DNA of 64,000 bases, taken from NCBI GenBank assembly GCA_024349245.1, contig JALDNG010001387.1, positions 85,193 through 149,192 of the forward strand, in the 5' to 3' direction. Every line of letters begins with the position of its first letter. Position 1 is the stretch's first letter. Positions 14,001-21,427 of this stretch are shown one piece after another. The notes under the pieces were generated by a model. It saw only the letters and a list, made by a program, of their open reading frames with translations, was not told where the DNA came from and did no database searches. The translations under genes were made by a program, and so were the position numbers. The stretch is from Neodontobutis hainanensis. Its lineage: Eukaryota; Chordata; Actinopteri; Gobiiformes; Odontobutidae.

Positions 14001-14176
14001 TGCACTTTAAGCTGAGGCTATTACATACATCAGCACTAAGCCACGCATAAGCCTGATTGTTAGTATAGAAGTATAGGCTATATGCTCTTGGTGATAGCGA
14101 CTTTGATATTGTTGCTTTGGGGCAGGGGCCCTGAGTCTTGCTGCCCAGGGCACAGGAAAATGTTAATCCGGCCCAG
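11058..14176 (+). mobile_element. hAT-superfamily DNA transposon of ZMYM1-like type, 3.1 kb, GC-richer than host
   Basis: Both ends carry matching terminal sequence: the left end begins CAAGTCCGGGATTAACC and the right end read on the reverse strand begins CTGGGCCGGATTAACATT. A little further in, both carry a GTGCCCAGGGC / GTGCCCTGGGC block. Flanking 8-bp duplications (11050-11057, 14177-14184) fit hAT. The body encodes, on the plus strand, broken pieces of a TTF-type zinc finger plus hAT transposase like the ZMYM1-like proteins common in fishes, cnidarians and other animals. Base composition is visibly richer in G and C than the surrounding DNA, which suggests it arrived from another genome too recently to have drifted to host composition. 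The 3' part (13510-14100) is AT-richer and non-coding. Confidence 0.85.
11324..13510 (+). pseudogene. broken ZMYM1-like hAT transposase
   Basis: Pieces appear in the expected order. Near 11324 an ATG opens a basic, lysine-rich start (EKQSGARKRKLKEKR) that soon hits a stop. At about 11870-12040, with frame errors, lies a TTF-type zinc-finger segment, VPREWLLYSPSTGSVYCHAC followed by SGFSDWKHSERIGDHE. The middle catalytic part (12040-12800) is badly broken. The C-terminal part is best preserved: 12825-13262 has ALVDKLDTLESAMLTILRDR and a coiled stretch, then a frameshift leads to 13211-13510 with YGRLRFKVETCNVIIDKLTS and ASLADKLMQFSVLG, the usual end of these proteins. Multiple stops and shifts make it inactive. 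The 99-codon open frame on the other strand at 11531-11830 is a shadow. Confidence 0.8.
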
Positions 14177-14184
14177 CAAACTGT
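14177..14184 (+). repeat. right target-site duplication of the GC-richer hAT element
   Basis: CAAACTGT, paired with AAAACTGT at 11050-11057 (7 of 8 identical). Confidence 0.7.
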
Positions 14185-16300
14185 TGTTTGATAAATGTAG
14201 CAACGTAAGTGTTATTCTATGATATATAAAAACCAACTATGTTAAATTGTTTATTTTCGTTACTCAGCCTCATACTGTGTCGTCATAACTGATTTCTTAA
14301 TACACCATCAAATTGGGCAATTTTCCTTGAAGCTTCTTTTTCTTAATTGACTCTTCATACGAATTCAGATATGGATCAAACGTTATGCCTCTCTCAACTA
14401 TTTAATTATAGACGTGTTCATTATGAACTAGAGCGGTAAATCACAAATTTTTTCAGTTAGCTTACGAAATAAACAAATTTATATATTTTATTATTGGTTG
14501 GAATTTTGGCGCAAGCTTTAAAGTCAGTTTCATCAAGTTCCGTTTTTTTATGTTTCTGTTTTGAGGATTCTGGTATTATGAAATAATAAATTTCGTTGGT
14601 CTAGAGGTAATGGGGGCGACTCTGTAAAGATTTAGAATTGCTCAGCCTAACGTGTATGGGCTTAGATTTTCACAATAAAAGTTAACAAAACCGGTTTTAA
14701 TACGTTCGTGTAACCGTTATATTGGATCAGGCAACTCTGGTTGAAAAGGGCTTATCGCCCTATTCATAACCTTGCATTTTATTTTGATTTAGAATTTTTA
14801 GGTTTGTCGAATATTCTAGCATTGATAAGGCCTTTTATCATTTCTACGTGTTCAATTAATGGATTAATCTTGATGCTGTCATGTATTCTTCATGAGTATA
14901 CTTTGTGATTATATTCATTTAAATTAAACTCCTTAAACATTGAACTAACTTATTTAAATCGGAACATTTTCGACAAATGTTTTTAATCGCCAGTATTCCA
15001 ATGGTTGTGCGCATTTTTATTCATTTTAATTTTCCAAACCAGTGAGTAAGGTTCATAAAACTATTGAATAAAGATAGTTTATCTAAAATTTATTGAAAAT
15101 GGAATTATTCGTAGTAGAACATTGTACGTCGCCCAAAAATCTAATTATTTAAATCATGAAAAGTTCTAAATACATAATATACAATACTTAGAAGATAGAT
15201 TACAGAAGTCTCCTTCAGTTCGTTCAAATTTTGAGATAATAAAATAAAATAGAGCTAAAATATTGTCACAAAGTCGTTAATTTAAAAATATAAAACATAT
15301 CACACTCTCGTAGAGCTTTCCCCTCAAGAACATGTTATCAATTCATATTAATCCCGATACTCCGTGAGGCGAGTTCAAAATCTTTTAATCAAAGTTGTTT
15401 TATTTTAACCTATTTATGAGGTATACTTCTATTTTAGGGAAGATATTCATTTTTAATATCCATTCGAATTATAATGGCTTAAATGACAGCATGTCTATCC
15501 GCGTTTTCCCCCGAGTCTAGACGAATGTTAAACCTTATTCTGATCTATTTTAAAATTACTGGAAGGTTTCTGCTTTTCAATGAAGAATAACTAAATCTTC
15601 CATTATTGTCCTCATAATAAGGACTAAAATTAATTTTGATTTAAATCTATTTATACGTTTTATACAATTCATGGATATTTATCAATGTAACTGAAGCGTG
15701 ATTAAAGCGACAATCACATTTTCATTTTCTTTTTCGGTCAAATTATTCCAAAAATTGATCGTGGCTATTTTACATAAGCACGATCGCAGCAGATTGAGTC
15801 ATTTCTGATTAATCCTCACGATATAGGAATAAGAACAGACAATTTCTTTGTCGACTTTTTATTCAATCTCAGGATACATAAATTTCAGCTCTTACACTGA
15901 ATTAGATATAATGTAAGACTATTTTGTTTTTTTAATTTACACTGTTGAGAATATCTTAAGTATGTCGAAGTTTAACCAACTCAAATAAATCTAGGTTATG
16001 CGCAAGCGTCATAATTAAACACAAGGAAATATAACTCAGTAGTTCATCCTGTAGCTGCGATTCAAAAAAGATCATATCTCGACATAGGTTAACTCGTAAT
16101 TAAATTACGGGGTTTATGCCAGCATTGGAATTAATTGTTTGTTCAGACAGCATGATTTTATTGGCGAGTCATACATCGGAGTCTTTGTAAATCACAAAAA
16201 ATTTTTAACCTTGGGATCTATTTCAATCGCTTTTTATTATCTATAACAATAATTAAATTTCTATATTGAAGATCAAGCCAAAAATATAGAATGAATGAAT
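14185..16300. other. intergenic, nothing recognised
   Basis: About 2.1 kb upstream of the IWS1 gene. It is slightly less AT-rich in places, but I see no open frame, tRNA-like structure or transposon motif I can support. Confidence 0.5.
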
Positions 16301-16307
16301 TGTGACC

Positions 16308-16318
16308 TATAAAATATA
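16308..16318 (+). promoter_or_regulatory. TATA-like element upstream of IWS1
   Basis: TATAAAATATA lies about 60 bp before the ATG at 16380, a plausible core-promoter position with a short leader. In DNA this AT-rich such a string also occurs by chance, so support is only positional. Confidence 0.35.
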
Positions 16319-16379
16319 CGCAGGCGCGTTTTATTTATAAATTATCGGGGTTATTCGCTGTCATTGAAGTCTTTTAAAA

Positions 16380-19300
16380 ATGGAATCGAACAAATCAGAT
16401 GTACCTTCCCAAAATTCATCAAATGAGCAAAAAGAGGAGAAAATTCAAGGTAAATAATGGCCATGATGTTAGATGGTGATGAAAAGTATAAAAATTCTTG
16501 ATAAAATAGAAAAAAGGGATTAATGACCCAAATTTTCGGTGAAAGTGACGAAGAACAGGAATACGTTAACATTTCATCTAATTTAGAATGATGAAGAAGT
16601 TGAATCTGAAAAACACAGGGAAATTCGCACAAAACCTCTTAAACGTAGGCGTAAAAAGGATAGAAAACCCCCAAAACCCCGCGAGAAGTATTTATAAAAA
16701 ACTTACAAGAAAACAAAAATCAGAAGTGGATATTTTGTTCGAGAACACCAAAAAAACCCTCAATAGACGACGAGTAAAAAAAGTAATGAAATCTCATTGA
16801 TTTAGGACGAGAAATATTTCGAAGAATTGTCCAATAAAGCAAAAAGTATAGTCGAAAACATGTTCGAAGCCGCCAAAGTTTTCAATTTCTCTATAGTAGA
16901 GCGATAGAGAAAATTATGAAAATGGGAAAATAGCTTTCGCCAAAATAAAAATATTGGATCAAATGAGAGTCATTCTACATCGGTAATTTTCCTAATTGTT
17001 GATATTTTGCAGGAATTAATTTACATCGTTTCTTAAATTAAAAAAAATCTTTTTTTGAAATATCGATTCCTCAGATATGCGCCTCAATTGTTTTACTTTA
17101 CATATCTTATAATGAAAATTTAAATTAAATGACAATTCGAATATACATTTATTTAAAAACAATCAATTTGTTATTTAAACTGCTTTTAAGATATTTCTTT
17201 TTTCATTTTGATGTATTTTATCTTATTTTAGCAGTTCTACCGTTTATTTTGATTCTAATTTTTACTCTTTAGTATTTCTCAAACACTAAAAATAATAATT
17301 TATAAATTCAAAGTTAAATTTGGAATATTGTATTAACATATTAAAATTGGCATCATATTATTAACATTTGACAATTATTTACCTTTTCCATCAAATACAC
17401 CACTTGCTAAAACAAATGATTTGACCAATTTCGTGAGGATGTCTAATTTTTGAAGTAACATTATCATAAACGACATGAAATACTTTTGTTTCCTCTCAGT
17501 ATTATTATCTCATAAATCATTTTTACATAATTTAACGATTTACGTCGTTCGCGCTTTTAATTTACATCATTTAAATTTAAATGGTTTTTAGCGTTGCTTT
17601 TCAAAAATAAATGTTAAATTAGTTATATAATTTGGTAGATTTAATTTGTTGCGTTTTTCTATTTGCATAAATATTGTATAAATGGCGTTTTTGAAACTCA
17701 AATATTTTAAGTTATTTTTATTCATTGTCTAGTATCTCCGTATCTTTAGGCTTCTTAAAATTTTCGAACTGCATTTTCAATTTCTATGATCATATTAAAT
17801 TTCTCTCTTAAAAACTATTTAAAATTAGATTTTGATTTTTGATCTTGTTTTTTTATTATTAGACGATTTCACTATCGTAAAATTGACTATTTAACTGAAT
17901 TTTTTATAAGTATTGCGGAGATCGCTATGGTCACAAAACTATCTTTTTTGATTATATTCAATGTATTTTTGAACCTATTATCGAAAGCTTTTTTGCCTTT
18001 TTTATTTACCATTTTCGAGTTTTTTGTGTCATATATGCTTTTTATAATACCTTTCATATATCTTTCATAGTATACAAAATAATTCACAATCATGTTCATA
18101 AAACGATATTCGAAAGTATACTTTTTTATCATAATTTTCTGTCTTTGTAAATATTTCTCTCGTCGATTTAAAGAAAACAACAAAAAACACCAATATTAAT
18201 CCATAAGTTTCATTGTAACATTACACTATATTATTAATATTATATTTTATCTGAGTAAAAAACGATAGCACGACCGAGAAAATATTGTTTCGTCAAAAAT
18301 GTCAAAATTAAAGCTACCAAAAAAATTTAAATAATTTTCTAATTTTTCAATTGAATGTCATTCGATAATAAATATTTATTCTACACATTATTTCCATTTT
18401 TAAGAAACAAACCAGTTTTAAAAGTGTACATTCTAGCATCTACGTAGATATACTATTTAAGAAATCGAAATTTTCAAAATTTTGGAATATTTTCGTTCCT
18501 AAACGTAAAACTGCAATGTAATCGTAATCGTTCGACTCTTGCTTAAGCCATAAATACTTTTGAAAATCACAAATTTAAAATGCTTTAAAACATAATAAAA
18601 TTTTTTCTCTTCTTAAGTTTAAATTTTTTACTGTTAAGCGTGGTTACGTATTTTTATGTTCAATAAATATAAATAAACATAAATAAATCTAAAAGTCATT
18701 TCAAAATGATCATTTATAACAATTTAATTGAATTTATCTAATTTTCAGCCAAAACCTATTCCCATACTTTGTCGAACATCAAGTCCACACGGCTATTGCA
18801 GTAATTAATGTCGTTAACCAGGACTGGTTGCAGCTCCTACCTGATGGAAAACTCCCTAACATTGCAATACGCACAACGCTTTTGTCAATTCTAGAGTCGG
18901 TAAATTATGTATGTGAAACAGTGGCCGATTCCATCTAAGGAAATACTTATGGACAGTGGACTTGGCAGATCCCTGAGCAACATGACTCAACATCCTCAAG
19001 AGATTCCTCGGAATAAAGAGCGAGCCTCACATCTAATCTGTACATTTTAGACAACTAAATCAGACAAATGGGCAAAACCGATATTTAGCGTTGCTAATAG
19101 CCATAAAGAGATTACCCATAACCGCCCGCAGGCAGAAATTAGCACTGAAAAATAAAAGTTGCAAAATCTAAACCTTCCTCGTATTTTTATCAATAAATGT
19201 AGCACTCCCTTCACATCAATCCCTTCCCCTAGGTTTTTCGTAGTATTATTCTAAGTCCCATTTTACCCGGAGACAAGAACTTCGTTCCGAGAGCTGTACA

Positions 19301-19442
19301 TCCACAGCCCTCAAACATTGACTATGTAAAGCGTCCTCCTCCAATGACGGATAAAGATTTACCACCACCTGCTGTACAGCAAAGACTAAAAAGCATGCAA
19401 TTAGCTGCTAGACTTTCACGAAAATTAAGGAATAAAAGATAA
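16380..19442 (+). CDS. IWS1: IWS1/Spn1 transcription-elongation factor, split by tiny introns
   Basis: IWS1 binds Spt6 and elongating RNA polymerase II in the nucleus. The gene is visible only after splicing. Exons: 16380-16449, 16473-16485, 16510-16564, 16587-16687, 16710-16782, 16806-16877, 16900-16982, 18749-18800, 18822-18899, 18922-19039, then from 19064, ending in 19256-19442. All introns before 19064 are GT-AG; they measure 23, 24, 22, 22, 23, 22, 1766, 21, 22 and 24 bp. The joined protein (about 340 residues) has an acidic IFGESDEEQEY segment, a basic KRRRKKDRKPPKP segment, SDRENYENGKIAFAKIKIL, then the conserved helical domain (AIADWLQLLPDGKLP, SGLGRSLSNMTQHPQ, HLIYKWAKPIFSV) and the tail ILPGDKNFVPRAVHPQPSN. 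Each matches the metazoan family in order and spacing. The protein is shorter than human because the N-terminal acidic repeats are missing. The join near 19100-19160 is unresolved: no GT donor precedes an in-frame stop at about 19150. Probable further introns are 19181-19202 and 19233-19255. The stop overlaps the XPG tail. Confidence 0.9.
16983..18748 (+). other. large intron (1766 bp) of the IWS1 gene
   Basis: The donor GTAATTTT follows codon pieces CAT CG. The acceptor is the typical TCTAATTTTCAG, with a branch-like CTAAT just upstream. Joining across it gives VILHRQNLFPYFVEHQV, which lines up with the family without a gap, so both ends are well fixed. It is about 80 times longer than the gene's other introns. 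A 98-codon minus-strand open frame inside it (17887-18183) is lysine- and isoleucine-rich and resembles nothing I know; I treat it as chance. I see no transposon motif in the intron. Confidence 0.85.
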
Positions 19443-21404
19443 ACTGTTATTTGTTAGTTTTTTTCTTGCTTCCTGTATATTTTTCGAATAAAGCTTGATT
19501 TTATCCTTGTCCAAGGAGGTAGAATCATCAATAAAAGCTTGGTTATCACATTCGGGATTTTTTAACGTGTAGAAGCATGCTTCGATTTCCTCGTCGTTGT
19601 ATGAAAGTTTACTTTTGAGGAAACGTTCCAGTTTATCAAAGTGTATTTCCTTCCATGAAAAGTGTTCGTTGTTTTTGTTTACAGTTGGGTCAATAAAACT
19701 TTTTAACGCTAATTCAGGAGGAAATTTTTCAGGTATATCTATCGACTTTTTTTCCGTAATAGTGTTATTTTTTGCGATGTTTCCAAGAATTTCAAAAGCG
19801 GTTTCGTTTTTAACTGTAGAGACTAGTTTGTAAGCTTTAGATATTCCAATTCCTCTGATACCTTCGAAATAGTCACATCCGGACAAGATTCCCATAGATA
19901 TGAGGTGGTGACGAGTCAGGCCGAGAATATTCGAAATATCTCGCATGTCATATAATTCAACGTGAGCTGAATGCAGTCTAGATTTCTTAGTGTGGGTCGA
20001 AAAAAGTCCGCGAATAACTTTAGTGGCACCGAATAAAAAACAATCACTATCTTCGGAAGAAACCAAATCACATAAACCTAAGGATTGTAGTGTAGCACAC
20101 TGGGCTTCCGCTTCGCATGGCGCCACGATAAAGGCCATACCAAAAAGAGATATCAAGAAACAGCATTCAAGGAATAAATCTCTAGGTACTGAAGACGTTT
20201 GTGAATGTAGTTTACAAAAATCCTCGTATAATACCTCAAAACCTTCATCTGCTGGAGCAATTAAAGGTTTAATAGTTGGCTGTATGAGGTCAATTTGTGG
20301 TTTTGACTCGATTAACTCTTTTTCTAGACCAACTTTATCATGTGCATAATTTTTGAAAAGTGGATCGGGCGAATTTTCAGACTGCCGAGGTTTTTCAAAA
20401 ACTGTAGAAGGGATTTTTTCAACGATTGGCTTGCTAGACTCCTCATCTGAAGAGCTGCAAGAGGATAAAGGCCTTACCTTGGCGACGGAATGAAACGAAG
20501 GCACCTTGCCTCTTTTTAAGTAAGACAATTTATTGAATTTTATGTGAGAATTTACGATCGAAGTTGAAGCAGGATCTTGATATGGAATATTCTCCTCTGA
20601 AATCAGTCCACTATTTTTTAAAAACATATAATATTGATTTTCGTTTGATAAAATTGGATGATGAATGATTTTTTGGATAGATTTTGAAAGGAATTTATTT
20701 TTATTTTCTTGGTGGGGTTTAGCTGAAATTTCATCGATTTTCTTGTTAATTTTTCCAAGAAAAATGAACTTATCAATCTGCCTCAAAGATAGCTTTTCCT
20801 GCGTGGCAATCCCATCAAAATTGTGTTTAACAAAGTCATGCAAATATGTTAAATATTCAAATTTTTGGACTTTCGTCAGGTTGTTAAATTCATCTGACTC
20901 TATATCGATAAGTTTTAGGTCGTACGGTATAAAAAAATCGTCAGAACGGCTGATCTCGACGTTTTTGTCTAATCGAATTATTTCTTCTTTATCACAGAAG
21001 AGGTTTATTTTTTTAAGAGCCTCAAGTGACGGTTTTTCATGATAATTCAAGGCATGTTCGCGCATGGCATTGATCGCAATTGAGGATCGTACTTTTTCGG
21101 ATTCGTTTCTTATTTTCTCTTTAACAATCCTTCGTTCTAATGTCGTCTTTTTCTTTAGATCAGGCGTAGCACCGTCGAAAATAAATATAGGCTTGACACC
21201 TACTAATTTCAACTCGCATAGCTTCTTGAAAATGATTCTCAGGATATCGGTCGTTGTCCTTCGAGAGCCGTCTTTAAGACGAACCTTTTGCAACTTATTC
21301 AGCCAAATAGAGATATCTATTGCAATACGAGAGTTTTTTAATTTTCGATATGGAAAAATTTTAGATATATGTTTTAGGAATCGCCACAATCCCTTTACTC
21401 CCAT
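19425..21404 (-). CDS. ERCC5: XPG/Rad2 structure-specific DNA repair endonuclease
   Basis: XPG makes the 3' incision in nucleotide excision repair in the nucleus. The 659-residue frame starts MGVKGLW, as all Rad2/FEN1-family members do, because Gly2 packs near the active site, so the start is secure. The N domain (residues 1 to about 100) has IAIDISIWLN with Asp30 and PIFIFDGATP with Asp77. A spacer follows, with IDIESDEFNNL near 167 and a serine/acidic patch near 315, typical of XPG rather than FEN1 or EXO1. The I domain has EAEAQ (Glu431, Glu433), SSEDSDCFLFG (Asp452, Asp454) and LSGCDYFEGI (Asp511), so all seven metal-binding acidic residues are present. The C-terminal part carries a helix-hairpin-helix segment (GIRGIGISKAYKL) and FSWKEIHFDKLERFL. 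Human XPG is 1186 residues; most of the loss is in the spacer and tail. No intron is needed. Its 3' end overlaps IWS1 by 18 bp, and its start lies 23 bp from GATD1. Confidence 0.95.
   Translation of the reverse strand: MGVKGLWRFLKHISKIFPYRKLKNSRIAIDISIWLNKLQKVRLKDGSRRTTTDILRIIFKKLCELKLVGVKPIFIFDGATPDLKKKTTLERRIVKEKIRNESEKVRSSIAINAMREHALNYHEKPSLEALKKINLFCDKEEIIRLDKNVEISRSDDFFIPYDLKLIDIESDEFNNLTKVQKFEYLTYLHDFVKHNFDGIATQEKLSLRQIDKFIFLGKINKKIDEISAKPHQENKNKFLSKSIQKIIHHPILSNENQYYMFLKNSGLISEENIPYQDPASTSIVNSHIKFNKLSYLKRGKVPSFHSVAKVRPLSSCSSSDEESSKPIVEKIPSTVFEKPRQSENSPDPLFKNYAHDKVGLEKELIESKPQIDLIQPTIKPLIAPADEGFEVLYEDFCKLHSQTSSVPRDLFLECCFLISLFGMAFIVAPCEAEAQCATLQSLGLCDLVSSEDSDCFLFGATKVIRGLFSTHTKKSRLHSAHVELYDMRDISNILGLTRHHLISMGILSGCDYFEGIRGIGISKAYKLVSTVKNETAFEILGNIAKNNTITEKKSIDIPEKFPPELALKSFIDPTVNKNNEHFSWKEIHFDKLERFLKSKLSYNDEEIEACFYTLKNPECDNQAFIDDSTSLDKDKIKLYSKNIQEARKKLTNNSLSFIP
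19487..19492 (+). terminator. possible poly(A) signal for IWS1
   Basis: AATAAA lies 45 bp past the IWS1 stop codon, inside the antisense of XPG coding sequence. If used, the two convergent transcripts overlap by at least some 70 bp. The motif is common in AT-rich DNA, so confidence is limited. Confidence 0.4.
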
Positions 21405-21427
21405 TTTCGGATTTATTCGGAAATAGG
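21405..21427. promoter_or_regulatory. 23-bp head-to-head spacer between XPG and GATD1
   Basis: Only 23 bp separate the two start codons, so promoter elements for each gene must lie within the other gene's transcribed or coding region, or transcription starts from one shared core. The spacer reads TTCGGATTTATTCGG with a repeated TTCGG, then AAATAG one base before the GATD1 ATG. That AG could be a trans-splice acceptor if this organism trans-splices leaders; this is speculation. Confidence 0.6.

Noticed and set aside
14590..14640. TGGTCTAGAGG resembling a tRNA A-box
   Set aside because: No matching B-box, no cloverleaf pairing and no acceptor stem could be made around it.
17887..18183. 98-codon minus-strand open frame inside the large IWS1 intron, as a nested gene
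   Set aside because: Low-complexity, lysine/isoleucine-rich, no recognisable motif and no convincing splice extension. Chance frames of similar length occur elsewhere in this AT-rich window.
20460..20500. A 23-bp GTAAGG...TTGCAG segment on the minus strand inside XPG, shaped like the micro-introns of IWS1
   Set aside because: Removing it shifts the frame and gives a stop codon at once (CTC TTC AGA TGA), while reading through keeps the full XPG frame. It is taken as coding.
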